From Hominiventricola aquisgranensis (GTDB taxonomy: Bacteria > Bacillota > Clostridia > Lachnospirales > Lachnospiraceae), in NCBI RefSeq assembly GCF_040096225.1, contig NZ_JBBMFC010000001.1, forward strand, positions 152,163 through 216,162: 64,000 nucleotides of DNA. Reading direction: 5' to 3'. A program made the translations under genes and the position numbers. Under the pieces are notes generated by a model that did no database searches, was not told the origin of the DNA, and saw only the letters and a list, made by a program, of their open reading frames with translations. Positions within the stretch are counted from its first letter, which is position 1; every line of letters begins with the position of its first letter. Below are positions 44,370-53,371 of this stretch, piece by piece.

Positions 44370-47300
44370 CACAAGAAGAAATCAATTGAAAACATTTGTG
44401 GAACGTGAATTTATAGGTCCAGACCCGATTGACTGGGAAGGTACAAAACAAGCAAATGGCGAAGAAATTCTTAGTGCTGATGCACCAAGCACGAGGTATA
44501 TTGCGGGAATTCTGTTTCCAAGAATGGTATCAGAGGATTCGGCACCAGAATCGGCACAGGAAGAAATTGAACAACTAGAGCTATCAGAGGCAGAAAAGAT
44601 AATTGATACTGCGACAGAAGATTTGCCTCAGAATGCGGGAAGAAAAGTAGAATATTTGGAAGACGCAGAAGAATTGATAAATAGGTCGAATGCGTATCGA
44701 CAATCTGCAATGAGTCTGACAGTCGGCATTACAAAAAATGATAATATTAGAATTTGTGTATCTGCCGGTACTTATAAAAAAATGTCTGCTACTGATTCAA
44801 AAACAGGTAAAAAGGTATATCGATATTCAAGAACGGCTATTAATTGGGATAATAATAAAGAAATCATTGAATTACCATCTGTCGCGGATGGGATAAGGCA
44901 GATAAAAGTTGGACACACAATGCTTCAAATGGATATTACATACAGATATAAAAAAGGCGATTTTTCAATTTATACATTTACATTGGAAAACACAAATAAG
45001 GGACCGGATACTTTTAATGATGAGCAATGTTTTTTTCAAGTTAAATTCCATCTTGAATCAGAATTGGGATTTGAACCTCTTCCAGATAGTCAAAGAATAA
45101 ATGTAAACGATGAAGATTATCAATCCAACCAACTTTTATATAGAGATATACGTAATTATGCGATAGGTCATGGTTGTGCAGCCGATTGGGAGGATTCTGA
45201 AAATGGAGTACATTGGATTGAGACCGCAGTATTTCCGGCGTATGAAGTAAAACCTATTGTTCCAAGTGTTATTGAAGGTGTAACACTTGAGATGCTTAAC
45301 TATAGTCCCAAAGGTGACTTTCAGAACAATATTCAGGAACTTCAGTTAATGTGCGATCGATATGAAGATTGGATTCAGGAATTAAAGTCAGAAAAGGAAA
45401 AATTGGATTTGCGATATACATTGACTGCGGCAAGACATATTTCAAATTGTGAAAAATGTCTTGCTAGAATGCGCAATGGAATAAATATTCTTCAAACCGA
45501 TGAAAAAGTAAGAATTGCATTTCAATATATGAATTTGGCAATGTTAATGCAGCAACTTCATTATAATCTTCCATTACAAAGATGGGAAGATGACGGGCAC
45601 GATGGAATTATATTACTCAATCCAATTAATAGACTTCCAGATCCGTATGATGATTCAACTTGGTATGATAAGGATCATAAGGTATATGGAAAATGGCGTC
45701 CTTTCCAGCTGGCATTTGTTCTTATGAATTTAGAATCAATGTCCAATCGCCGTAGCTCTGAAAGGGACATAGTAGATCTTATCTGGTTTCCTACAGGAGG
45801 CGGAAAGACAGAAGCGTATCTTGGATTATCTGCATATACAATTTTTATAAGAAAATTATTAAATCGTGATGATGCAGGAACTGCTATTCTTATGAGATAT
45901 ACTTTGCGATTGCTTACTGCTCAGCAGTATGAAAGAGCATCTTCTATGATTTGTGCTTGTGAAGAAATTAGAAAGGTCCATACAGATTTGTTTGGAGACA
46001 ATACGATTTCAATTGGGCTTTGGGTTGGGACTACAACTACTCCTAATACGATGAAGTCAGCGGTAAAAGCATATGAAGATCTTTACAATAAAAAAAGTGA
46101 TAAAAATCCTTTTGTAATCTTGAAATGTCCATGGTGTGGTGCTCAAATGGGATCAGTAAAGATGAAAAATGGCGATCGTCGTTTGCCGGGCTATGCTAAG
46201 AAAATAGGGAAAAATAGGAAGAAAACATTTAGATTTGTATGTAGTAATGTATCCAATGATTGTGCTTTCTCATCAGAGAAAAGTCCATTGCCATTACATG
46301 TGATAGATGATGTCATTTATGAAATAAAACCTACGCTTTTATTAGGAACAGTAGATAAATTTGCAATGCTTCCATTTCTACCAGCGGCACAGGGATTGTT
46401 TGGTTATTATGATGGGGAAAAAATAACATCTCCGGATTTGATTATTCAGGATGAATTACATTTGATTTCTGGTCCTTTGGGATCTATGGTTGGGCATTAT
46501 GAAACATTAATTCATGAGTTGTGTAGGCAGAGAACAACCGATGGTGAAATCCACCCCAAAATCATTGCATCAACAGCAACTATCAGTAGGGCAAAGGAAC
46601 AATGCCATGCGTTATATGGATGTGGAAAAGATAATGTGTTCCAGTTTCCACCGGCAGGACTTAGCGCAGGAAATTCTTTCTTTGCTAAAGAAGATAAGAA
46701 TCAGAATGGCAGATTATATGTAGGTATTCTGGCTACAGGATCTTCTTCTGATGCAACAACAGCAATTCGATTATATTCATCATTGCTTTATGGTGCTAAA
46801 GAGTTGCAAGTTGAGAAAGAATCTGATAGAGACCCATATTGGACTAATATGGGATATTACAATAGTATTAGAGAGTTAGGACAGGCAAGAACCTGGATAA
46901 GAGCAGATATTGATCAACATTTGGATGTTATTTACAAACGTCGATTCTATGACAAAATTTATGAAAGGGAAGAGTATAGAAAGAGAAGAAGATATATATG
47001 GAGAGATGAAGAGTTAACCAGCAGAATTTCGGGAGATAAAGTGACTGCTAGTTTGTCAAATTTGAATATTAAATATAATGGTAATGAAAAATCTGTAGAT
47101 GGAGAAAATCCAATTGATATATGTCTGGCAACAAATATGATTTCCGTTGGACTTGATGTGTCCAGATTGGGATTGATGACTGTTTCAGGGCAACCAAAAA
47201 CGACATCCGAATATATTCAGGCAACAAGCCGAGTAGGTCGAAATGCTAAGGATGCACCAGGAATTGTATTTACGCTGTACAGACCTGGAAGGCCTAGAGA

Positions 47301-47796
47301 TAAGTCTCATTATGAGCACTTTAAAGAATATCATTCAAGATTGTACTGTAGTGTGGAGCCAACAAGTGTTACTCCTTTTGCAGCACCTGTACGTGAACGA
47401 GCATTACATGCAATAATGCTAGGTATTATAAGGTTAGAAAATACTGTTGCTTACAATAATGCAAGACCAATCATCCCTGATCAACAAATGCTTGACTATG
47501 TGGAAAACATAATCAGAAACCGTATTGAAGATATTGATTCTGATGAAGTGGATGCTGCATTAGACAGAATGAAATGGGTGATTGCGCATTGGGAAGATTA
47601 TAAACCGGACTGTTGGACACCTAAATATAATCTGGATAAATCATATACAAATGATGTTCCGCTGATGTATCCGGCAGGAAGTCACAAAAATGGACATTGG
47701 GGAAAAGCCGGAATTGAGACACCAACTTCTATGAGAAGTGTTGATTCAATTTGCGAAGCAGAACTTTCATCAAGATATGAGGCTAGGGAGGTTTAA
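44362..47796 (+). CDS. drmA: DrmA-like superfamily 2 helicase
   Basis: 1144 residues. Walker A is FPTGGGKTEAYLGL (Lys482, the PTGGGKTEA form typical of DrmA), the DEXH box is QDELHLIS (Asp697-His700) and motif VI QATSRVGRNAKD (957-960). ISVGLDVSRLGLM is motif V. A zinc-finger-like insertion with C589-P-W-C592 and a later Cys pair sits between the helicase lobes. The N-terminal 450 residues are a large accessory domain. In DISARM, DrmA with DrmB forms the core that binds incoming DNA. The stop is 2 bp before drmB. Confidence 0.9.
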   Translation: MADTRRNQLKTFVEREFIGPDPIDWEGTKQANGEEILSADAPSTRYIAGILFPRMVSEDSAPESAQEEIEQLELSEAEKIIDTATEDLPQNAGRKVEYLEDAEELINRSNAYRQSAMSLTVGITKNDNIRICVSAGTYKKMSATDSKTGKKVYRYSRTAINWDNNKEIIELPSVADGIRQIKVGHTMLQMDITYRYKKGDFSIYTFTLENTNKGPDTFNDEQCFFQVKFHLESELGFEPLPDSQRINVNDEDYQSNQLLYRDIRNYAIGHGCAADWEDSENGVHWIETAVFPAYEVKPIVPSVIEGVTLEMLNYSPKGDFQNNIQELQLMCDRYEDWIQELKSEKEKLDLRYTLTAARHISNCEKCLARMRNGINILQTDEKVRIAFQYMNLAMLMQQLHYNLPLQRWEDDGHDGIILLNPINRLPDPYDDSTWYDKDHKVYGKWRPFQLAFVLMNLESMSNRRSSERDIVDLIWFPTGGGKTEAYLGLSAYTIFIRKLLNRDDAGTAILMRYTLRLLTAQQYERASSMICACEEIRKVHTDLFGDNTISIGLWVGTTTTPNTMKSAVKAYEDLYNKKSDKNPFVILKCPWCGAQMGSVKMKNGDRRLPGYAKKIGKNRKKTFRFVCSNVSNDCAFSSEKSPLPLHVIDDVIYEIKPTLLLGTVDKFAMLPFLPAAQGLFGYYDGEKITSPDLIIQDELHLISGPLGSMVGHYETLIHELCRQRTTDGEIHPKIIASTATISRAKEQCHALYGCGKDNVFQFPPAGLSAGNSFFAKEDKNQNGRLYVGILATGSSSDATTAIRLYSSLLYGAKELQVEKESDRDPYWTNMGYYNSIRELGQARTWIRADIDQHLDVIYKRRFYDKIYEREEYRKRRRYIWRDEELTSRISGDKVTASLSNLNIKYNGNEKSVDGENPIDICLATNMISVGLDVSRLGLMTVSGQPKTTSEYIQATSRVGRNAKDAPGIVFTLYRPGRPRDKSHYEHFKEYHSRLYCSVEPTSVTPFAAPVRERALHAIMLGIIRLENTVAYNNARPIIPDQQMLDYVENIIRNRIEDIDSDEVDAALDRMKWVIAHWEDYKPDCWTPKYNLDKSYTNDVPLMYPAGSHKNGHWGKAGIETPTSMRSVDSICEAELSSRYEAREV

Positions 47797-47798
47797 CT

Positions 47799-49661
47799 AT
47801 GGAATATTCAAAAAGACCAATGCGTAGAAGTGCATTAATAGGACCGTGGGGAGTTGGGGCAATAGTACCATTCCCTAATGATGAGGCGCTTATGGTTACC
47901 GGATTGGATGCTTGGCGCTATCAAAAGGAACAACCTTTTATAATAACAGATGAAAGATTGACAAAACGGCTAGGAGTGAAAGAATTACGCTGGCCACCAG
48001 ATTTCAGAGAGCGGAATGCTGATCCGGAGAACTGTAATATTAAAATTCCTACAGTTAGATTCCCAAGATGGCATTATTGTCCGTTTTGTGGAAGTATGGA
48101 AAAAACAACCTTTTATAGAGAATCGCTTCCTGAATGCGATCAGTTTCAATGGCCTAACGGTCGAGTATGTTCTTCAAAAGGAAAATTCCGGAGGAAAATG
48201 ATACCGGAACGTTTTGTTGTAGTATGTCCTGAGGGGCATATTGATGATTTTCCAATTGCTGAATGGACACATAGTGGTGAGCAGAATATTGCATATACAT
48301 ATGATCCCAATACTTGTAGAATTCGTAGAAGTACGGGGGGATCATCTGCAAATTTATCTGGTGTCCATTATACATGTACATGCGGAGCGCATCGTTCTCT
48401 TGCAGGAGCAACGTCGAAAGGTGCATTAGCAAAAATTGGATATCGTTGTCGATGTTCTAAGCCATGGCTTGGACTTGAAGGAGATGAAGTATGTCCTGCA
48501 GATCCAGATCAGATAAAAGTTGTACTTCGTGGTGCAACCAATATCTGGTTTGCAGACACGAGGAGTTCAATTCATATTCCAATAGGAGATAATGTTGAAG
48601 ATAGTACTATTGCGGGTATTCTTAGGGACAATTTTGAAGATATCAATTCTAGCAGAGTTGATGGTGGTTTAAATCGTTTTGTAATAGATTATATTGCGAA
48701 AAAAAATCATGTTGACAAAGATCGTTTATATCAGGCATTTGTCAATGCGGCAAATTATCGAGAAGGTACAATTGAAATTACGGAGGACATGACAGAAGAT
48801 GAATACCGACTTGAGGAATATAAAGTTTTAATCCAAAATAGTGGTAATGATGTAGAAGATTTTCATTGTATTAATTATCCGATAAAAAATTATAGTTCGT
48901 TAATTCATAAGTATTTTAAGAGTATTTCATTAGTACCCAAACTTAGAGAAACACGCGCATTTGTTGGGTTTTCAAGATTGGATGCACCTAGCAAAAGAAT
49001 TGCTGAAAGTAAAAAAGAACTTCGTTTGGGTAATGAAGAATGGCTTCCGGCAATAGAAGTTTATGGAGAAGGTATTTTCTTCGAATTTGATGAAGAAAAA
49101 CTGACTGAATGGGCAAATAAACCGAACGTCAAAGAACGTATAAATATATTGAATCACTCATACCATAATGCTAAATTTGGAGTTGATGATCCAGGTAATC
49201 TGAGACCAGAATTTATTTTAATCCATACATTTGCACACTTGATTATAAATCAGTTGAGCTTTGATTGTGGATATGGTAGTTCGTCAATCAGAGAACGAAT
49301 TTATTGTGAAAAATCAAGTGATAATCTGAAAATGCACGGCCTTCTCATTTATACTGCATCCGGTGATTCTGAGGGATCATTAGGTGGACTTGTTCGACAA
49401 GGTGAAACTGGTCGAATAGAAGATACTATCATTAGTGCTATGGAGAATGCATCTTGGTGTACATCTGACCCGATTTGCATTCAATCAGCTGGACAAGGAC
49501 CAGAATCGTTAAATTTAGCGGCTTGCCACAATTGCACACTATTACCGGAAACTTGTTGTGAAATAGGTAATAGACTTCTTGATAGAGGTACAGTTGTAGG
49601 AACTTTGGCAGATAAGAAAATGGGATTTTTTGCTGACATTATAAATGCTGGAGATGAATAA
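47799..49661 (+). CDS. drmB: DrmB-like DUF1998 protein
   Basis: 620 residues. It starts RRSALIGPWGVGAIVPFPND, characteristic of DrmB. A zinc pair C94-P-F-C97 sits in the first quarter, and more Cys pairs (YTCTCGAH, RCRCSKP) follow. The DUF1998 core is FILIHTFAHLIINQLSFDCG, then SSIRERIY, and a C-terminal Cys cluster (ACHNCTLLPETCCEIGN) from Cys576. Partner of DrmA. It begins 2 bp after drmA, almost certainly for stoichiometric expression. Confidence 0.9.
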   Translation: MEYSKRPMRRSALIGPWGVGAIVPFPNDEALMVTGLDAWRYQKEQPFIITDERLTKRLGVKELRWPPDFRERNADPENCNIKIPTVRFPRWHYCPFCGSMEKTTFYRESLPECDQFQWPNGRVCSSKGKFRRKMIPERFVVVCPEGHIDDFPIAEWTHSGEQNIAYTYDPNTCRIRRSTGGSSANLSGVHYTCTCGAHRSLAGATSKGALAKIGYRCRCSKPWLGLEGDEVCPADPDQIKVVLRGATNIWFADTRSSIHIPIGDNVEDSTIAGILRDNFEDINSSRVDGGLNRFVIDYIAKKNHVDKDRLYQAFVNAANYREGTIEITEDMTEDEYRLEEYKVLIQNSGNDVEDFHCINYPIKNYSSLIHKYFKSISLVPKLRETRAFVGFSRLDAPSKRIAESKKELRLGNEEWLPAIEVYGEGIFFEFDEEKLTEWANKPNVKERINILNHSYHNAKFGVDDPGNLRPEFILIHTFAHLIINQLSFDCGYGSSSIRERIYCEKSSDNLKMHGLLIYTASGDSEGSLGGLVRQGETGRIEDTIISAMENASWCTSDPICIQSAGQGPESLNLAACHNCTLLPETCCEIGNRLLDRGTVVGTLADKKMGFFADIINAGDE

Positions 49662-49663
49662 TT

Positions 49664-49735
49664 ATGGCAGAAAAGCAAAAAAGGCTTGTTTAGGAAGATT
49701 AAAGGATTATTTTGAAAATATTTGAGAATTGACTA
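49664..49735 (+). other. Short vestigial frame between drmB and vsr
   Basis: Two bases after the drmB stop an ATG opens a 9-codon frame (MAEKQKRLV) ending in TAG; a shifted frame continues GRLKDYFENI. It could be the scar of a deleted gene, and this is where drmC might be expected, but the fragment is too short to identify. Confidence 0.25.
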
Positions 49736-50155
49736 ATGGATGTGCATGATAAAAAAACAAGAAGTTACAATATGTCCCGGATTAAGGGGAAAAATACAAA
49801 GCCAGAGGAAATCGTACGAAAGTATTTGTTTTCTAAAGGGTTTCGATATAGGAAGAATTATAAAAAACTTCCAGGAAAACCGGATATAGTGTTACCCAAA
49901 TATAAAACAGTAATATTTATAAATGGCTGTTTCTGGCATAAACATACCGGATGTAAATATTTTAAATGGCCTAAAACTAATGCTGAATTTTGGAGAGAAA
50001 AAATAGAGGCTAATATTACTAGAGATTCACAGCAGTATGCAGAATTAAGACAATTAGGTTATAAAGTATTGATTGTATGGGAATGTCAATTAAAAGGCGG
50101 AGCAAAAGAGGAAATATTGAATTATTTGGTGCTTGAGATAAAAGGTAATGAATAA
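49736..50155 (+). CDS. vsr: Very short patch repair endonuclease
   Basis: 139 residues, typical length. It shows RSYNMSRIKGKNTKPEEIVR, KPDIVLPKYKTVIFINGCFW, WHKHTGC, and YKVLIVWECQLK. These hold the catalytic Asp (in KPDIV), the Cys/His zinc site and the C-terminal strand of the Vsr fold. Vsr nicks at T:G mismatches produced by deamination of 5-methylcytosine, so its place in an operon with a C5 methyltransferase makes sense as damage control. No overlap with drmB; a 74-bp gap precedes it. Confidence 0.93.
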   Translation: MDVHDKKTRSYNMSRIKGKNTKPEEIVRKYLFSKGFRYRKNYKKLPGKPDIVLPKYKTVIFINGCFWHKHTGCKYFKWPKTNAEFWREKIEANITRDSQQYAELRQLGYKVLIVWECQLKGGAKEEILNYLVLEIKGNE

Positions 50156-50204
50156 ATAAAAAGATATATTGAATGAAAATGTATGGAAGATGTTAGGAGT
50201 ATAT

Positions 50205-51056
50205 ATGGACTATTTACAAGAGGTTGGAAAACATATTGTTCGAGCAGATGGATATCTAAAAAATCTTTTGTTTAAAATGTCTCCATTATATCGTAAAGAG
50301 TATGGAGACAATCAAGATGTTACTGTGCCGCTATTTACAACATTACATTCAACAAGTGAAAGTATTTTGATTCTTTTATTAAACCAGAGTATTTTTGATG
50401 CAGATGTTTTGCTAAGAACAGTGATGGAGGGGACTATTAAATATTGTTATTTAATGGCAGGCACTATTAATGAGAGAAAAGAAAAGTATATTGAATATAA
50501 GATACAATTAGTAGATATAGCTAAAATTTCTGATCATAAAAAAGCTATTGAAGCTGTTGAAATTTTGCGAGAATTTTCTTCTAACAATACAAAACCATTT
50601 GAATGTGATATTTTACCAGATGATAAATTACTTGAATTGAAAAAACAATATCCTAAAAAAGAACAAGATAAGTTAAAACAGAAATGGAGCTATCAAGCAC
50701 TATTGCGTAGTCTGGCAAAAATAAATCGTGTGTATGAGGCTCAATTAGGAACATTGGCTACTTATTCTTTGATGAGTCATTTTTGCCATTATGATTGGAC
50801 AGGGGTTTCTAGTAGAAATGCACAAATTATTGAATCAGGAAATCCAGATGCAATAATATTTGACATAATGCATTCTATTCGTATTATTTCGAATGTATTA
50901 AGTATGGAATTGTTAAGAACTATGGAATATATGAATGGAAAGGAAGCTAATTTGCCAGAAATTGCAGCCTTATGTATGGAGGGCTTCAAATTTGTATCAG
51001 AGTTGGATGAGCTTAATAATAATATGCTAGAAAAGGCGTTAAAAATGAATACATAA
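50205..51056 (+). CDS. DUF5677-like protein of unknown function
   Basis: 283 residues from ATG 50205, with AGGAG five bases upstream; a TTG at 50169 would add 12 residues but has no binding site. It is mostly helical. The stretch SESILILLLNQSIFDADVLL, then RTVMEG, and a later SHFCHYDWTG resemble the DUF5677 pattern (helical, conserved R-x-x-x-E and S-x-x-H-x-D). Many such proteins occur in defence islands, sometimes in HEPN-like arrangement; no nuclease motif is certain here. Base composition is as AT-rich as the island. Confidence 0.55.
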   Translation: MDYLQEVGKHIVRADGYLKNLLFKMSPLYRKEYGDNQDVTVPLFTTLHSTSESILILLLNQSIFDADVLLRTVMEGTIKYCYLMAGTINERKEKYIEYKIQLVDIAKISDHKKAIEAVEILREFSSNNTKPFECDILPDDKLLELKKQYPKKEQDKLKQKWSYQALLRSLAKINRVYEAQLGTLATYSLMSHFCHYDWTGVSSRNAQIIESGNPDAIIFDIMHSIRIISNVLSMELLRTMEYMNGKEANLPEIAALCMEGFKFVSELDELNNNMLEKALKMNT

Positions 51057-51128
51057 ATTTTGCTATAGAGGATTCATGCTTGATGTCACAATTAAATTAG
51101 TTGTATAAATTGATTCGAGGAAAAACAA

Positions 51129-51758
51129 ATGTATGAAGCTTTAACATATCAAGGAATGCTGAAAGAGATAGCTTACAATGTTCGAAATAAGAACGTAATG
51201 AATGATACTATAGGGATATTAGTGACAAGACCAGATTTACCGACAGGAAAGGAAATCTTAAATAGCTTAGAATACTTTCACTTTAGAACCGGAAAAACAA
51301 TAAATTTTTATTTGCCAGGATATGGGGCATACTGGCCAAGGACAGAATATTCAGATAGAAAAGAAGTTGTTGAAATTGATGGAGTTAAATGGTTCTTCAG
51401 CAATGAAAAGTTTGTACAATATATTGAAGATTTGGAAAAATATTCAAAATGGGAGTATTCTGGAGAAAGTGAACTTTTGCTGATTGAACTGAAAGAAGGA
51501 AAACTCTCATATAAATGTATGTTACAGTTTTATCTTGATAATATGATTCGAGATGGGGTTATTGTATCTATACATCAGTTTTTTGAGAAAGTAATGCGAA
51601 TATGTAGTCAAACGAATTCTGCCAAACAGATTAGTAATGCAATGGGAATTGATAAAGCAAAACAAATTATGAGGGATAAATTATTGGAAAAATTACCTGC
51701 AGATATGGGGATAATTTTCGGACAAGAACGATATTTTTGTGTTAGAAATTTGGAATAA
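51129..51758 (+). CDS. Hypothetical protein at the right side of the defence island
   Basis: 209 residues; GAGGA lies seven bases before the ATG. It contains ILVTRPDLPTGKEILNSLEY and a central F-Y-L-P-G-Y-G-A-Y-W-P block, then a charged helical C-terminus. I do not recognise the family. The AT-rich composition and position after vsr and the DUF5677-like gene suggest it travelled with the island. A terminator follows 30 bp downstream. Confidence 0.6.
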   Translation: MYEALTYQGMLKEIAYNVRNKNVMNDTIGILVTRPDLPTGKEILNSLEYFHFRTGKTINFYLPGYGAYWPRTEYSDRKEVVEIDGVKWFFSNEKFVQYIEDLEKYSKWEYSGESELLLIELKEGKLSYKCMLQFYLDNMIRDGVIVSIHQFFEKVMRICSQTNSAKQISNAMGIDKAKQIMRDKLLEKLPADMGIIFGQERYFCVRNLE

Positions 51759-51788
51759 AATTTCATCGATTTAAAATGTGTAAACAAG

Positions 51789-51816
51789 CAATCATAAAAA
51801 TTTACGATTGTTTTTT
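51789..51816 (+). terminator. Intrinsic terminator at the island's right side
   Basis: CAATCATAAA (51789-51798) pairs with TTTACGATTG (51801-51810) with one mismatch; six T follow. Confidence 0.65.
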
Positions 51817-51987
51817 CGTCCATTTCCGGTTATTTAATGAAGCCAAAAGAGATGGAATTTTATAACTGTAACGTAAAAAGAGTTACATTTATAAAATATG
51901 CAATGTCACAAAAATGCCGAGAACGGAAAAAAATTAGATGGATATTTTTAGTGTCATCAATTATCTGAAAGATTGGAGTGCACATCA

Positions 51988-52623
51988 ATGAAAACTTGCA
52001 AGGAAATGGCAACAATATGGAATGTGACAGAACGTACAGTGTCAGCATTTTGTAAAGAGGGGAAGATACCAGGTGCTGTGAAGAATGGAAAGAGCTGGCA
52101 GATTCCTGATGATGCGGAAAAACCTGTTGATGGGCGCATTTCAACAGGGAGATAAAAGAGAGATTCCAGAACTGGTACGAAGCCGTTTCCGATTGGAATT
52201 TCTGATTATGTGCGGGCGCAGGCGGAATATTATTATGTGGATAAGACGATGCTGATCAAGGAGTTCCTGAATCAGAAGCCGCTGGTGTCGTTATTTACCA
52301 GACCGAGACGGTTTGGCAAGACTCTGAATATGGATATGTTCAGAGTGTTCTTTGAGATTTCAGATGAGGATACAAGCAGATTTTTCTCTGACAAGGGTGA
52401 TCGCCAGAATTGACCAGAATGTGGTGTATCGTTCTTTGGCTGAAGATCCGGCAAATATTTACAGCTTATTGCTGGTGGCTGGATATTTGAAAGTACCGAG
52501 GAAAGATCTGCAGGCGGATGGCAGTTATCTGTGTGAGGTATCAATTCCGAATAAAGAAATTGCGGCAGTTTATAAAAATGAAATCTTGTCGCATTTGTTG
52601 CAGAGTAAGTGTGAAGTGATATG
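51988..52623 (+). pseudogene. Broken HTH / AAA-ATPase-like (DUF1703) gene
   Basis: The gene begins intact with a MerR/excisionase-type helix-turn-helix: MKTCKEMATIWNVTERTVSA, then a W-Q-I-P-D-D-A-E-K-P segment, and meets a TAA stop at about 52153. The same frame resumes with RDSRTGTKPFPIGISDYVRA, then YYYVDKTMLIKEFL and RPRRFGKTLN (Walker A-like), the start of an AAA-ATPase-like domain. A large middle part is deleted. The end, YSLLLVAGYLKV, then YLCEVSIPNKEIAAVYKNEI, is the PD-(D/E)XK_9 region in another frame. At least one stop and one frame-breaking deletion are therefore present. Confidence 0.8.
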
Positions 52624-52674
52624 ATTTTGAGATGTACGAAAATGGACGGATACAAATGAAAGGATCAGACCGAT

Positions 52675-53016
52675 ATGAACATACAGATATTTGGTACGAA
52701 GAAATGTAATGACACGAAGAAGGCAGAGCGATTTTTCAAAGAGCGGGGGATCAAGTACCAGTTCATCGACATGAAAGAGAAGGGTATGAGCAAGGGTGAG
52801 TTCAATTCTGTTGCTCAGGTCAATGGCGGACTGGAAAATATGATCAACTGGGAAGGCAAAGACAAGGATCTGCTTGCACTTATTAAATATACAGTGGAGG
52901 AAGACAAGCTTGCAAAGGTGCTGGAAAATCCGCAGGTTTTGAAGACACCGGTGGTAAGAAATGGAAAGCAGTCCACGCTCGGATATCAGCCGGATATCTG
53001 GAAGGGCTGGACTTAA
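52675..53016 (+). CDS. ArsC/Spx-family thioredoxin-fold protein
   Basis: 113 residues. It starts MNIQIFGTKKCNDTKKAERF with one Cys in the active loop (C-N-D-T-K-K rather than CxxC), then FIDMKEKGMSKGEF, and the C-terminal cis-Pro loop LKTPVVRNGKQSTLGYQPDI. It fits the YffB/ArsC-like group, of which arsenate reductase and Spx are members. A redox role is likely; arsenate reduction is not supported by the neighbourhood (no ars genes). Confidence 0.8.
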   Translation: MNIQIFGTKKCNDTKKAERFFKERGIKYQFIDMKEKGMSKGEFNSVAQVNGGLENMINWEGKDKDLLALIKYTVEEDKLAKVLENPQVLKTPVVRNGKQSTLGYQPDIWKGWT

Positions 53017-53028
53017 TCGTTTATAAAT

Positions 53029-53072
53029 GGTCAATAATTCAATCGTAAATATTTGCGATTGAATTATTGACC
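53029..53072. repeat. 44-bp near-perfect palindrome
   Basis: Arms of 17 perfect base pairs (53029-53045 and 53056-53072; GGTCAATAATTCAATCG and its complement) around a ten-base centre that can pair further. It has no proper T-run, so it is at best a weak terminator. It begins 12 bp after the ArsC-like gene. Confidence 0.8.
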
Positions 53073-53124
53073 GTTCTTGCATATAGGCAGATTTTGTATG
53101 AGTTCGGATGATATAAGGAGAAGA

Positions 53125-53259
53125 ATGGATTTGCAAACAGATAAACTGATAGATAGAGAAAATATTGTTATAGAGGATTATTATTACTTATTAACGGTAT
53201 ATATGAAAATAAAAACATTTTTGGAGACTTTGGAATTGAAGAGATTCTATCCAGAATGA
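53125..53259 (+). CDS. Small hypothetical ORF
   Basis: 44 residues from ATG 53125, with AAGGAG four bases upstream; ATG 53098 would add nine residues. Charged and helical (MDLQTDKLIDRENIVIEDYY). No family recognised. It ends 52 bp before the promoter of the RelB-like gene. It may be a remnant of a longer gene. Confidence 0.3.
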   Translation: MDLQTDKLIDRENIVIEDYYYLLTVYMKIKTFLETLELKRFYPE

Positions 53260-53310
53260 ATATCTAATTCTTGAATATACTATAGAAAACAAAATATTTC
53301 TGACAAATGA

Positions 53311-53338
53311 TTGACAATATCATTCAATGTATTATAAT
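53311..53338 (+). promoter_or_regulatory. Promoter of the RelB-PIN toxin-antitoxin operon
   Basis: TTGACA 53311-53316, 16-bp spacer, TATAAT 53333-53338. AAGGAGGTG follows before ATG 53372. Confidence 0.7.
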
Positions 53339-53371
53339 TGAAGTACAAACAAATCGAAGGAGGTGCTTGAT

